Shown here: one piece after another, positions 44,086-57,433 of the stretch
Layout of the letters: each line of letters begins with the position of its first letter
Numbering within the stretch: position 1 is the first letter of the stretch
NCBI RefSeq assembly: GCF_016616235.1
Contig: NZ_CP067100.1
Coordinates: 5,949,001 to 6,013,000 of the forward strand
Length of the DNA stretch: 64,000 nt
Reading direction: 5' to 3'
Source of the DNA: Bradyrhizobium diazoefficiens
GTDB lineage: Bacteria; Pseudomonadota; Alphaproteobacteria; Rhizobiales; Xanthobacteraceae
Notes under the pieces: generated by a model
Told to the model about the DNA's origin: nothing
Databases searched by the model: none
What the model saw: the letters and a program-made list of their open reading frames with translations, nothing else
Position numbers and translations under genes: made by a program

Positions 44086-44540
44086 TGCTGGTCAAGCTGT
44101 CGCCCTCGTCGCTGAAGCAGACGCGCTGGTACGAGTACGGCGTCCGCTTCCTGCTCGGGGGCCTCGCGACTGTTTTCGCAGGGATCGTAAGCAAGCGCTT
44201 CGGTGTTGCGGTCGGCGGGCTCTTCCTCGCGCTCCCCGCCATCTTCTGCGCCAGCGCGACGCTGATCGAAAGCCACGAGCGCCGCCGCAAGGAGAAGGCC
44301 GGCCTCAGCGGACGGCGACGCGGGCAGCAGGCCGCAGCGCTGGACGCTGCGGGTGCCGGCCTCGGAAGCATTGGTCTTGCGGCGTTCGCTGCTACTTTCT
44401 ACGCCCTGGTTTCGGCGAGCGTGATCGGCGCATTCGCCGCTGCTATTCTGTTGTGGGCTACCATTTCAGTATCGGCGTGGTGGCTGAGGCGGACGCTTCG
44501 CACCACCTCCCGCCGCGGGCTGCCCGATCGCTGGATGTGA
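44085..44540 (+). CDS. DUF3147-related membrane protein
   Basis: A 151-residue protein with four hydrophobic segments (YGVRFLLGGLATVFAGIVS, AVGGLFLALPAIFCASATLI, IGLAAFAATFYALVSA, GAFAAAILLWATISVSAWW) and a basic loop (ESHERRRKEKAG) in the middle. Its N-terminal half is similar in layout to the preceding protein, so the pair may form a heteromer. It is the third gene of the PAP2 operon. Confidence 0.82.
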   Translation: MLVKLSPSSLKQTRWYEYGVRFLLGGLATVFAGIVSKRFGVAVGGLFLALPAIFCASATLIESHERRRKEKAGLSGRRRGQQAAALDAAGAGLGSIGLAAFAATFYALVSASVIGAFAAAILLWATISVSAWWLRRTLRTTSRRGLPDRWM

Positions 44541-44738
44541 TCAGCGAGGCGCCGGGGCCTCTTCCCGCAGCATCAAAAAACCGTACATCTCGGCAGCGGT
44601 CTGAAGCTGATCGAGGCGCGCGAGCACGGAGTCGCGTTGCATGCCATCCGGCAGGCGCGACAATTCATGCTCAAGCCGCAGCCTCTGCGCGTCGAGGCGC
44701 TGTTCGAATGTGTGGGGCTCAGATCGTCTTCGCATCAT
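44541..44738 (-). CDS. small helical hypothetical protein
   Basis: A 65-residue protein, mostly one long charged helix (PHTFEQRLDAQRLRLEHELSR ... RDSVLARLDQLQTAAEMYGF). Its start overlaps the end of the upstream 52-residue gene by 20 bases, and its stop abuts the convergent membrane-protein gene. The function is unknown. Confidence 0.7.
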   Translation of the reverse strand: MMRRRSEPHTFEQRLDAQRLRLEHELSRLPDGMQRDSVLARLDQLQTAAEMYGFLMLREEAPAPR

Positions 44739-44877
44739 CCGTCCTCGGCGGTTGCAGGCCAGGGCTGTTGGCCCATCGCTCGACTTGCTCGATGACCCTC
44801 TGGTGGCTCGGGCGCACCGGTTTTGGCGCTTCGGGCTCTTCGGAAAGCTTGCGGGGTAATCTGACTTCGTCGGTCAT
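44719..44877 (-). CDS. very small hypothetical protein
   Basis: A 52-residue polar protein (MTDEVRLPRKLSEEPEAPKP ... ERWANSPGLQPPRTDDAKTI). The ATG at 44877 has AGGGAGATGGG upstream. It is the first gene of a two-gene minus-strand unit with the 65-residue helical protein. The function is unknown. Confidence 0.7.
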   Translation of the reverse strand: MTDEVRLPRKLSEEPEAPKPVRPSHQRVIEQVERWANSPGLQPPRTDDAKTI

Positions 44878-44938
44878 GATCCCATCTCCCTCTCCATTAA
44901 AATGCGCTTCGACGGGAGTGGTTTCAATCCATAACATA

Positions 44939-44967
44939 TTGACTTTGCTATGCAAAACTACTAATTT
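44939..44967 (+). promoter_or_regulatory. sigma-70-type promoter for the ribbon-helix-helix gene
   Basis: TTGACT at 44939-44944, a 17-base spacer and TAATTT at 44962-44967, in an unusually AT-rich stretch for this genome. It lies upstream of the EcfG-type promoter of the same gene. Confidence 0.55.
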
Positions 44968-44988
44968 GGCAATTTGTCCGACTCTTGT

Positions 44989-45022
44989 GGAACTCACCGC
45001 AAGTTGGCAGGTTGTGCAACTT
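44989..45022 (+). promoter_or_regulatory. EcfG-type promoter with overlapping inverted repeat
   Basis: GGAAC at 44989-44993, a 17-base spacer and GTT at 45011-45013, 40 bases before the ATG, an exact match. Inverted arms AAGTTG (45001-45006) and CAACTT (45017-45022) straddle its -10 element and could be an operator for the encoded regulator. Confidence 0.65.
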
Positions 45023-45052
45023 ACTCAAACTACTCAACTTGCGTGATCGACC

Positions 45053-45301
45053 ATGAATGACCTTCGCGCCGAGCGCCTTCAGGTCATGCTCTCGCCGGAT
45101 GAGCTGGCCGCAGTCGACGATTTCCGATTCAAGCATCGCATGCCGACGCGCGCCGCAGCGGTTCGCGAACTGCTCAAGTTCGGGCTGGCTGCCGCGGACG
45201 TTGATGCGATACCTGGCGTCAAGTCGAGCAGCTTCGGCGTATTCGGCCGGGGCCCTGACGGTCACACGCAGGGTGACCCTGAAAGCGGCAAGGAAGACTG
45301 A
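45053..45301 (+). CDS. ribbon-helix-helix-like DNA-binding protein
   Basis: An 82-residue protein. Residues 1-45 fit a CopG/ribbon-helix-helix fold: a short strand (ERLQVMLSPDEL) followed by two helices (AAVDDFRFKHRM, TRAAAVRELLKFGL). The tail is Gly/Ser-rich and likely disordered. Small proteins of this type act as autorepressors. Overlapping inverted repeats in its promoter fit that idea. No toxin gene is beside it. Confidence 0.78.
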   Translation: MNDLRAERLQVMLSPDELAAVDDFRFKHRMPTRAAAVRELLKFGLAAADVDAIPGVKSSSFGVFGRGPDGHTQGDPESGKED

Positions 45302-45460
45302 TTAACGCCAGCTCGCAAAGCGAAACGACCCCGGCACGGTGGGTGCCAGGGCCGTCCTTGGAGATTACTTCCGGCTCACCGGGGGCATGATAACCGGAAG
45401 CAACCTTTCGACTCTCCGCGCGGGGATTCGTTCCTCGCGAGCAATCCATCTATGTCTGGA

Positions 45461-45528
45461 ACATGATCCTTTCGGAAAAGCGCCTCGCGCTTGCGCTAGG
45501 CGGCCCTTCGGGTCCGGATCGTGTTCTA
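45461..45528. repeat. degraded palindromic repeat, ACATGATCC...GGATCGTGT type
   Basis: Arms ACATGATCCTTTCGGA and TCCGGATCGTGTTCT enclose a GC-rich centre. It is related to the element at 11212-11259. Its right end supplies the stop codon of the minus-strand gene at 45526. Confidence 0.65.
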
Positions 45529-45732
45529 GCCGCTCGGCGCGGCACCGGAATCATCCGGCGTCATGCCGGAGCCCGGCGTCTTGCTGTTGTCGTTCAGTTC
45601 GGGATCGCGCGTCGCTTCGCGCGACGGCGAAGTTTTCGGATTCGTTTTTTGTGCTGTTTGCGCGCGCTGCTTGTCGCGCGGTTGCTCCTCAGCGCGCTTG
45701 TCCTTGACGATGCCGTGGTCGGAATGCGCCAT
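45526..45732 (-). CDS. small hydrophilic, probably disordered protein
   Basis: A 68-residue protein of charged and small residues (MAHSDHGIVKDKRAEEQPRD, TNPKTSPSREATRDPELNDN, TPGSGMTPDDSGAAPSG). It has no fold-like hydrophobic pattern. The upstream GGAAC at 45792-45788 with N17 and GTA suggests a near-consensus EcfG promoter. The stop codon lies in a palindromic repeat. The function is unknown, and it is one of several such small stress-type proteins in this region. Confidence 0.7.
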   Translation of the reverse strand: MAHSDHGIVKDKRAEEQPRDKQRAQTAQKTNPKTSPSREATRDPELNDNSKTPGSGMTPDDSGAAPSG

Positions 45733-45767
45733 GATGTCTTCTCGCTGCTCTGATGTCTCGAAGGGCT

Positions 45768-45792
45768 TACGCACCGCGGCGCCGAATGTTCC
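45768..45792 (-). promoter_or_regulatory. near-consensus EcfG-type promoter
   Basis: On the minus strand, GGAAC (45792-45788), a 17-base spacer and GTA (45770-45768), one mismatch in the -10 element. It lies 36 bases before the start of the 68-residue protein gene. Confidence 0.4.
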
Positions 45793-45813
45793 GGATCCGC
45801 GCTAACCTTGGCG

Positions 45814-45945
45814 CTAACTGTGCGCGGCGTGGACCGCAACCGAGGCCTTCTCCAGATGCACCTGCCGGACGGTCGTTACGGTCGCGAACGCGACCGAGAC
45901 GCCGAAGGCGAGAATGAGTGAAAGAAGAGCCAGACGTGGAGCCAT
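45814..45945 (-). CDS. very small membrane or exported protein
   Basis: A 43-residue protein that is mostly one hydrophobic helix (APRLALLSLILAFGVSVAFA) plus a polar tail (TVRQVHLEKASVAVHAAHS). It has a strong AAGGAGG before the ATG at 45945, which supports translation. A near-consensus EcfG motif lies 27 bases upstream. The function is unknown. Confidence 0.65.
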   Translation of the reverse strand: MAPRLALLSLILAFGVSVAFATVTTVRQVHLEKASVAVHAAHS

Positions 45946-45971
45946 CGCAAACCTCCTTCTGGAATCGGAAA

Positions 45972-45996
45972 AATCAATAACGCGATCGACTGTTCC
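45972..45996 (-). promoter_or_regulatory. near-consensus EcfG-type promoter
   Basis: On the minus strand, GGAAC (45996-45992), a 17-base spacer and ATT (45974-45972), one mismatch in the -10 element. It lies upstream of the 43-residue protein gene. Confidence 0.4.
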
Positions 45997-46068
45997 TGAA
46001 TAATCCTGAATTGGTCGCTTGCATTCCGTGCGCGGTCTCACACACGGATTCACGAAGCCGAGAGTGGC

Positions 46069-46263
46069 TTACGCGCTCCGCCTCGGCGGGGCCCCAATCG
46101 CAACAGGCGGGATTTCACCATCGAGCCAATCCTGCTCCTTGGCGAGCGCCGTCCAGGCGTCCGCCATGCGCGAGTAGCGCTTGTGGGCGGGCTGTCCCTC
46201 CGCTCGCTCTGCGAGCTGAAGACAGTTGTCGGCATTATCCCTGAAAATGTCAGACTGTTTCAT
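46069..46263 (-). CDS. small helical protein of a repeated bradyrhizobial family
   Basis: A 64-residue protein with the pattern RDNADNCLQLAERA, KRYSRMADAWTALAKEQDWLDGE. The Asn-Cys-x2-Leu-Ala and Arg-Tyr-x2-Met-Ala-x-Ala-Trp positions recur in many short proteins of bradyrhizobia. The neighbours at 55243-55464 and 60798-61010 have a related layout. The function is unknown. The Shine-Dalgarno sequence is weak and the exact start is uncertain. Confidence 0.65.
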   Translation of the reverse strand: MKQSDIFRDNADNCLQLAERAEGQPAHKRYSRMADAWTALAKEQDWLDGEIPPVAIGAPPRRSA

Positions 46264-46321
46264 GGACAACATCTGGGAATGGAACTCTGGCGGCGCAACC
46301 GCTCTTACTCGATCGTAACGG

Positions 46322-46346
46322 GGAACTTCGCGCGCCATCGATCATT
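46322..46346 (+). promoter_or_regulatory. near-consensus EcfG-type promoter, possible leaderless start
   Basis: GGAAC (46322-46326), a 17-base spacer and ATT (46344-46346). The ATG of the second DUF4142 gene begins only seven bases later, so a transcript from here would begin at or next to the start codon. Confidence 0.35.
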
Positions 46347-46353
46347 GCAATGC

Positions 46354-46866
46354 ATGAGGATTCTTGTCGCGATAGTCCTGGCATTCATCAGCACTGCGGC
46401 GCTGGCCGACAGCACGGGTGAGCGAACCGCCGGCGGTGGTGCGCCCACCGCGACCGATGTCATCAGCGGCCTCTACAGCTTCAGCCGCTTTCAGCAGGGT
46501 CTTCTGGAGAACAGCGATCTGAAGGGCAATGCCGAGGTCAAGCATCTCGCCGCCGTGCGCGCCGAAGAGGCGGTCAAGCGCGACAAGCTGCTGAAGCAGA
46601 TCCAGGAGGCGATCGGTGCGGAGCCGCGCGCCGGCAAGACGACACCGATGAGCGCGAGCCTCGTCGAGCCCGAAAATTCGGACGGGCCGACTTACGTCAG
46701 AAGCTTTTATGCCGCGCAGATCCCGGAGTACGAATCCGCCATTGGCCTGCTTGAGCACTATCTCAAGGCGCCCGACAATGCGGCGCTGGCTGCCTTCGCG
46801 CGCGAGCAGCTCCCGACGCTGCGCTCGCAGGTCAGGGACGCCGAGCGCACCATGGCGGACAAGTAG
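46354..46866 (+). CDS. DUF4142-related secreted protein, second copy
   Basis: A 170-residue protein with a signal peptide (MRILVAIVLAFISTAALADS). A helical domain follows: GLYSFSRFQQGLLENSDLKG, VKHLAAVRAEEAVKRDKLLKQ, YVRSFYAAQIPEYESAIGLLEHYL and LPTLRSQVRDAERTM. It is a diverged relative of the DUF4142 protein at 41437. No clear Shine-Dalgarno sequence precedes the ATG. It is convergent with the 97-residue gene, with five bases between the stops. Confidence 0.85.
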   Translation: MRILVAIVLAFISTAALADSTGERTAGGGAPTATDVISGLYSFSRFQQGLLENSDLKGNAEVKHLAAVRAEEAVKRDKLLKQIQEAIGAEPRAGKTTPMSASLVEPENSDGPTYVRSFYAAQIPEYESAIGLLEHYLKAPDNAALAAFAREQLPTLRSQVRDAERTMADK

Positions 46867-46871
46867 CGGCC

Positions 46872-47165
46872 CTATTTGTCGTTCGGATGATGTTGCTGGC
46901 TCTCGGGCCGAACGGTGCGATCACTCTCCGGCATCTTGTCCCGGCCCGCATCGCCGTTGTCATCCTTGCCGCCCGAGGTCGAGGTGCCGCTGCCGCTTGG
47001 GTTCGACCTGGTGGACGTCCCCGTGGTTGACGTGTCCGCGTGCGGGGTGGCGGAGCTTGCGGCGGGATCCCCGGTGACGGCCCCCCGGCCGGTCGGTGCA
47101 CCCTGGGCGATGGCCGATCCCGTGGCGAACAATATGGCGATGACCGCGGCCCTTCCTGTTCTCAT
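46872..47165 (-). CDS. small secreted Gly/Ser/Thr-rich protein
   Basis: A 97-residue protein with a signal peptide (RTGRAAVIAILFATGSAIAQ). A low-complexity mature part follows (DTSTTGTSTRSNPSGSGTST, GGKDDNGDAGRDKMPESD) and is likely disordered. The ATG at 47165 has an AGGGAG upstream. It has an exact EcfG-type promoter and is divergent from the giant kinase gene. The function is unknown. It resembles the 81-residue protein at 55956. Confidence 0.8.
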   Translation of the reverse strand: MRTGRAAVIAILFATGSAIAQGAPTGRGAVTGDPAASSATPHADTSTTGTSTRSNPSGSGTSTSGGKDDNGDAGRDKMPESDRTVRPESQQHHPNDK

Positions 47166-47190
47166 ATGCACTCTCCCTGTCTTTCGGGCT

Positions 47191-47215
47191 AACAGCAGGC
47201 GCGGCGCTCCGTTCC
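47191..47215 (-). promoter_or_regulatory. EcfG-type promoter for the 97-residue protein gene
   Basis: On the minus strand, GGAAC at 47215-47211, a 17-base spacer and GTT at 47193-47191, 25 bases before the ATG. It is an exact match. Confidence 0.75.
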
Positions 47216-47283
47216 GAATGACCTGGGGCCGCAGGGGACGGGCCGATTGGCGAGCCGCCGGGGCTGATTTTCTGAAGCGGGGT

Positions 47284-47308
47284 GGAACCAAACCGGCAGA
47301 CCGGTGTT
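47284..47308 (+). promoter_or_regulatory. EcfG-type promoter for the giant kinase operon
   Basis: GGAAC at 47284-47288, a 17-base spacer and GTT at 47306-47308. It lies 140 bases before the ATG at 47449 and 86 before an alternative TTG at 47395. It is an exact match. Confidence 0.7.
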
Positions 47309-47448
47309 ATTTGCACCGGGCTGAGCAAAGCAGGTTCCATTTCCTCGCGCCGCAACCTTGGCGCTTGATTTTAGAATTTGACTGACGCTCTATTTTGACC
47401 AAACGCGTCTTGCCAGGGATTCGGCCGGCGCCTGCGGGGGAATTCAGT

Positions 47449-53742
<6,294 letters not shown>

Positions 53743-53755
53743 GTTGGATCCGCGA

Positions 53756-55246
53756 ATGGACCAGGAAAAGGTCAATATCCTCCTCGTCGACGACCAGCCG
53801 GCCAAGCTGCTCGCCTATGAGGTGATCTTGAAGGATCTCGGCGAGAACCTCGTGATCGCCTCGTCCGGTCGCGAGGCGCTGGAGGTGCTGCTCAAGACCG
53901 AGGTCGCGGTGATCCTGGTCGACGTCTGCATGCCCGAGCTCGACGGCTTCGAGCTTGCCGCGATGATCCGCGAGCATCCGCGGTTCCAGAAGACCGCGAT
54001 GATTTTCATCTCGGCGATTCAAGTCAGCGACATCGACCGCCTGCGCGGCTACGAGATGGGCGCGGTCGACTACGTGCCGGTGCCGGTGGTGCCGGAGGTG
54101 CTGCGCGCCAAAGTCAAGGTGTTTGCCGAGCTCTACCGCAAGACCCGCGAGCTCGAACGGCTGAATCAGGATCTCGAGGACCGCGTTCGCGCCCGCACCG
54201 CCGAGCTGGAGAATTCGACCGCCAAGCTGCGCGAGAGCGAAGAGCGGCGCAGCATGGCGATCGCGGCCGGCAAGATGGGATCGTGGGACTGGGACTGGAT
54301 CACCGGCGACTGGATGTGGGACGAAGGGCAGTACCGCATCTTTGGCGTCAGCCCGGATAGCTTCGAAGTCAATCCGGCCAACGTTCAGGCGCTGCTGCAT
54401 CCCGACGACATCGATCAGCTGCGCAAGGCCGTCGCCGAATTCAACAAGGGCACGCGCGCCTATGAGACGGAGTTCCGCATCGTGCGGCCCGATGGCGACG
54501 TGCGCTGGTGCGTCGGCACGGCCGCCGCCACGGCCGACAATAGCGGCCGCGTCGTGCGCGTGAGCGGCGTCACCGTCGACATCACCGAACGCAAGCGCGC
54601 CGAGGAGCGGCAAAATCTGCTTGCGCGGGAGGTCGATCATCGCGCCAAGAACGCGCTGGCGCTGGCGCAGTCGATCGTGCGGCTGACCCGTGCCGACGAG
54701 GTCAAGGCCTATGTCAACGCCGTCGAGGGCCGCATCAATGCGCTGGCGCGCGTGCACACGATCCTGTCGCTGTCGAGCTGGCAGGGCGCCGAGCTCTCCA
54801 GGCTGATCGACGAGGAGCTCGCGCCCTACTCGCTCGGCGGCCAGATCAAGCTGGCAGGTCCGGAGGTTCAGCTGGTGCCGGCGACCGCACAGACGCTGGC
54901 ACTGGCGCTGCACGAGCTCCTCACCAACTCGGCAAAGTATGGCGCGCTGTCGACCCGGTCGGGCCGGCTCGCGATCGGCTGGCAGGTCGAAGACGACCTG
55001 CTCACGCTGACCTGGGAGGAATCTGGCGGCCCGCTGGTCAGGACGCCGAAATCGCGCGGCTTCGGCACGCGGAGCCTGCTCGCGAGCGTCGAGTCCCAGC
55101 TCGGCGGACAGGCGCAATTCGACTGGCGCTCCGAGGGCCTGCTGTGCCGTCTCGAGGTGCCGCTGATACGCAAGCCTGCGGCAACAACCGTATCAGGCAA
55201 ATTTGAAGCAGCCGGCACCGCCGAATTGCAGCGCGCATCCGGTTAG
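53756..55246 (+). CDS. response-regulator/PAS/HWE histidine kinase
   Basis: A 496-residue soluble protein. An N-terminal receiver domain (residues 5-125, ILLVDDQPAKLL, acceptor Asp in LVDVCMPELDG) is followed by a coiled coil (ERLNQDLEDRVRARTAELEN). A PAS domain is at 165-285 (GSWDWDWITGDWMWDEGQYR). An HWE-type kinase follows, with EVDHRAKNALALAQSIVRLT, ALHELLTNSAKYGA and the defining Trp-x-Glu in LTWEESGG. It starts 13 bases after the giant kinase stop codon, so the two form an operon and probably a phosphorelay. HWE kinases often feed the PhyR general stress pathway in alphaproteobacteria. Confidence 0.94.
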   Translation: MDQEKVNILLVDDQPAKLLAYEVILKDLGENLVIASSGREALEVLLKTEVAVILVDVCMPELDGFELAAMIREHPRFQKTAMIFISAIQVSDIDRLRGYEMGAVDYVPVPVVPEVLRAKVKVFAELYRKTRELERLNQDLEDRVRARTAELENSTAKLRESEERRSMAIAAGKMGSWDWDWITGDWMWDEGQYRIFGVSPDSFEVNPANVQALLHPDDIDQLRKAVAEFNKGTRAYETEFRIVRPDGDVRWCVGTAAATADNSGRVVRVSGVTVDITERKRAEERQNLLAREVDHRAKNALALAQSIVRLTRADEVKAYVNAVEGRINALARVHTILSLSSWQGAELSRLIDEELAPYSLGGQIKLAGPEVQLVPATAQTLALALHELLTNSAKYGALSTRSGRLAIGWQVEDDLLTLTWEESGGPLVRTPKSRGFGTRSLLASVESQLGGQAQFDWRSEGLLCRLEVPLIRKPAATTVSGKFEAAGTAELQRASG

Positions 55247-55464
55247 CCGGACGCCGCGCTCGTCCTGCGCTGCGCCATTCGCGGCTCGCGCGCGATACGC
55301 CCTTCGAGCCAGGCTTCCGTTCGGGCGAGATCGCGCAGCGCCTTGGCATAGCGGCGGGCCGCGCTTCGCTCGGCGCCGCGCGGAAGCTTGCGCGCCTTGC
55401 GCAGCATGTCCGCAGCCGCGTTGCGATAGGCCAGCGAGCGGTAAAGAAAGACTACTTTGCCCAT
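55243..55464 (-). CDS. small helical hypothetical protein
   Basis: A 73-residue basic protein (YRSLAYRNAAADMLRKARKLPRG, RYAKALRDLARTEAWLEGRIA). Its end overlaps the kinase stop codon by four bases in convergent orientation. The layout matches the family seen at 46069 and 60798. The ATG at 55464 is chosen over 55533 because the extension has no similarity to the family. The function is unknown. Confidence 0.65.
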   Translation of the reverse strand: MGKVVFLYRSLAYRNAAADMLRKARKLPRGAERSAARRYAKALRDLARTEAWLEGRIAREPRMAQRRTSAASG

Positions 55465-55552
55465 GTCGAACGTCCCGTGTTGATGGCGCTCATTCTCGCA
55501 AGCCCGGCATGAACGTCCGATGAAGTGCGCCATGAAATTTATTCACCCGGAT

Positions 55553-55577
55553 GGAACCTTCGATCCTCGCCCGCGTT
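55553..55577 (+). promoter_or_regulatory. EcfG-type promoter for the 85-residue membrane protein gene
   Basis: GGAAC at 55553-55557, a 17-base spacer and GTT at 55575-55577, 27 bases before the ATG. It is an exact match. Confidence 0.75.
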
Positions 55578-55603
55578 TGCCTGCCAGATCGGGACGCGGT
55601 TCC

Positions 55604-55861
55604 ATGCGCACGAAAAAGTCGTCGGATCTGATCTCTCCCACCGGCCTTATCAAGCTGATGACGCATGCAATGATGGGCGCGGCCCTCGGGCTCGCCTTCA
55701 GTCTCGCCCTCATCCTGTCCAATCCAGCCGTCGCCAACCTTTTGAATGACGGCGGACGTCAGGCCGTCATGGTCTTCGCCCTCACGCTGGTGACGACGTT
55801 TGCGATCGGCGCGACGCTCACTGGCGTCGTGTTCATCCTCGCGGAGGACAAGCAATCTTGA
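55604..55861 (+). CDS. small two-helix membrane protein
   Basis: An 85-residue protein with two membrane helices (HAMMGAALGLAFSLALILS and MVFALTLVTTFAIGATLTGV), a polar start (RTKKSSDLISPTGLIK) and a short end (EDKQS). The ATG at 55604 is 27 bases after an exact EcfG-type -10 element, which supports this start over one further upstream. The function is unknown. Confidence 0.8.
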   Translation: MRTKKSSDLISPTGLIKLMTHAMMGAALGLAFSLALILSNPAVANLLNDGGRQAVMVFALTLVTTFAIGATLTGVVFILAEDKQS

Positions 55862-55892
55862 AGCTTGCGTGAGGCGCGGGAGATCTTTGTTG

Positions 55893-55917
55893 GGAACTCC
55901 TGCGCCGAACGGCGGTT
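55893..55917 (+). promoter_or_regulatory. EcfG-type promoter for the 81-residue secreted protein gene
   Basis: GGAAC at 55893-55897, a 17-base spacer and GTT at 55915-55917, 39 bases before the ATG. It is an exact match. Confidence 0.8.
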
Positions 55918-55955
55918 GGCTGCCTGCGTCAATTTAACCCAGGGAGATCCCCCGC

Positions 55956-56201
55956 ATGAAGACGACCAAGCTCGCTCTCGCCGTGATGCTGGCAACCGGC
56001 CTTGCCGCCGCGCCGTTCGCCGCGCAAGCCAAGTCGCACAAGGCCAAACACCGATCCTCGATGTCATCGTCGCAGACCACCGGCGCCAACACCAAGCCCT
56101 CCAGAGGCCCCGACGCCTCCGGCCAGGGCGGTTCCGGCCCGGGCTCCGATCAGGGCGGTACGATGACGAACAACAAGGGCGGCATGAGCAACCCGAAGTA
56201 G
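55956..56201 (+). CDS. small secreted Ser/Gly-rich protein
   Basis: An 81-residue protein with a signal peptide (KTTKLALAVMLATGLAAAPFAAQA). A low-complexity mature part follows (SHKAKHRSSMSSSQTTGANT, GGSGPGSDQGGTMTNNKGG). GGGAGA precedes the ATG. It is a single-gene unit with an exact EcfG-type promoter and an intrinsic terminator. The function is unknown. It is similar in style to the 97-residue protein at 46872. Confidence 0.82.
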   Translation: MKTTKLALAVMLATGLAAAPFAAQAKSHKAKHRSSMSSSQTTGANTKPSRGPDASGQGGSGPGSDQGGTMTNNKGGMSNPK

Positions 56202-56231
56202 GCTCGTATAAGCTTCGGCCGCGTCTCAAAC

Positions 56232-56258
56232 AAAGCCCCGCGGCAACCCGGGGCTTTT
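56232..56258. terminator. intrinsic terminator, probably bidirectional
   Basis: Stem AAAGCCCCG/CGGGGCTTT with a GC-rich 8-base loop, followed by T on the + strand and by TTTG on the minus strand. It lies between the convergent 81-residue protein and DJ-1/PfpI genes. Confidence 0.8.
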
Positions 56259-56274
56259 CGTCGAAACGCGAGGG

Positions 56275-56835
56275 TCACGCAGCGCTGCGCTGGACATGAC
56301 GGCCTTCCTTCACCTCTTCGATGATCTTGGCGCTGAAGGCGTCGAGGTCGCCGGGGTTGCGCGAGGTGATGACGCCTTGATCGACGACGACCTGTGAATC
56401 CTCCCATGTCGCGCCGGCGTTGATGACGTCGGTCTTGATCGACTTGTATGACGTCATCTTGCGGCCCTTCGCGATACCAGTCTCGATCAGGAGCCAGGGC
56501 GCATGGCAGACGGCGGCGACGATTTTCTTGGCGTTGAAGATCTCCTTGATGAAGGCCAGCGCCTTCGGCTCGACGCGCAAGAGGTCCGGATTGATCTGTC
56601 CACCGGGCAGCACGACTGCGTCGTAATCGTTGCTGGAAACCTGGTCGAGCGTCTTGTCGACGTTCACTGGACGTCCCCAATCCTTCTTGTCCCAGCCTTT
56701 GATCTGGCCCGCCGCGAGTGAGATGACGTGAACCGTCGCGCCGGCCTGCTTGAGGCGTTCGCGCGGCACTTCCAGTTCCGACTGCTCGAAACCGTTGGTG
56801 GCGAGAATGGCGATCGTCTTGCCCTTGAGATCCAT
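56275..56835 (-). CDS. DJ-1/PfpI family protein (general stress protein 18 type)
   Basis: A 186-residue protein of the type 1 glutamine amidotransferase-like/PfpI family. It starts KTIAILATNGFEQSELEVPRE with the conserved Glu, and has PGGQINPDLLR and the nucleophile elbow AAVCHAPWLL with its Cys. VNAG/ITSRNPGDLDAF is near the end. Members act as glyoxalases, deglycases or chaperones. The ATG at 56835 has GGAG six bases upstream and is preferred to 56847. A one-mismatch EcfG motif lies upstream. Confidence 0.93.
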   Translation of the reverse strand: MDLKGKTIAILATNGFEQSELEVPRERLKQAGATVHVISLAAGQIKGWDKKDWGRPVNVDKTLDQVSSNDYDAVVLPGGQINPDLLRVEPKALAFIKEIFNAKKIVAAVCHAPWLLIETGIAKGRKMTSYKSIKTDVINAGATWEDSQVVVDQGVITSRNPGDLDAFSAKIIEEVKEGRHVQRSAA

Positions 56836-56868
56836 GGAACGCTCCATCGATGTGAGAGGAGCCCGGTC

Positions 56869-56893
56869 AATCGGTCGTGCCGGCTTCCGTTCC
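56869..56893 (-). promoter_or_regulatory. near-consensus EcfG-type promoter for the DJ-1/PfpI gene
   Basis: On the minus strand, GGAAC (56893-56889), a 17-base spacer and ATT (56871-56869), one mismatch in the -10 element, 33 bases before the ATG. Confidence 0.45.
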
Positions 56894-56970
56894 GAGCAGC
56901 CTGCGGCATCTCACGGGGATGTGCGGCTTGTCGCATTGTCAGGCGGTCCAACTCATTATCGCGCCCGACG

Positions 56971-57171
56971 CTAGCGCCACATCGTGGGTGCGCGGACCAG
57001 AGCATCTCGCGCAGCCTGTCGCAGATCCTGGATCGAGCGACAATCTGTTTGCGCAGCCTCACGCAGTCGCGTGGCGACACGCTCACGCGTCCCCAGTTCG
57101 GTGAGAGGAAGCCCGGCACAAACATCGTCCAGGACGGCCTGTATCAAAGCAGTCATTTCGGCGTCGGGCAT
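56971..57171 (-). CDS. small helical hypothetical protein
   Basis: A 66-residue protein (AEMTALIQAVLDDVCAGLPL, RERVATRLREAAQTDCRS, LRQAARDALVRAPTMWR) that looks all-helical. Short Rhizobiales proteins with this layout are known but unassigned. It is the third in a row of small minus-strand genes (57709, 57414, 57171) that could be one transcript. Confidence 0.65.
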   Translation of the reverse strand: MPDAEMTALIQAVLDDVCAGLPLTELGTRERVATRLREAAQTDCRSIQDLRQAARDALVRAPTMWR

Positions 57172-57231
57172 CGGCGAGCTCCAGCGTGTCGCGTAGCGCC
57201 CTCGCTCTAGCCGCGTCGGATGTCAGGGATG

Positions 57232-57414
57232 TTAAAGGGGGCCCCGAGCATTGGCTTTCACGAGCTGCTCGAGCTGCGCCCGCTTGCGTGAAATCAGGAG
57301 CTGGGCCGCAGCATCGTCGAGGCCCTCACGCTGCAATTGCCGGATCGCCGAGCCCAGTTCGAGAATCTCGGCGCGCAGTCTCAGAATCCGGTACGTAGGC
57401 GGGTCTTCCTCCAC
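57232..57414 (-). CDS. small helical hypothetical protein
   Basis: A 60-residue protein starting at GTG 57414, with GGGAGG six bases upstream. It is nearly all helix (YRILRLRAEILELGSAIRQL, LDDAAAQLLISRKRAQLEQL). It begins 19 bases after the stop codon of the 91-residue gene, so it is probably co-transcribed. The function is unknown. Confidence 0.65.
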   Translation of the reverse strand: MEEDPPTYRILRLRAEILELGSAIRQLQREGLDDAAAQLLISRKRAQLEQLVKANARGPL

Positions 57415-57433
57415 CCCGCGCCTCCCGGAACTC

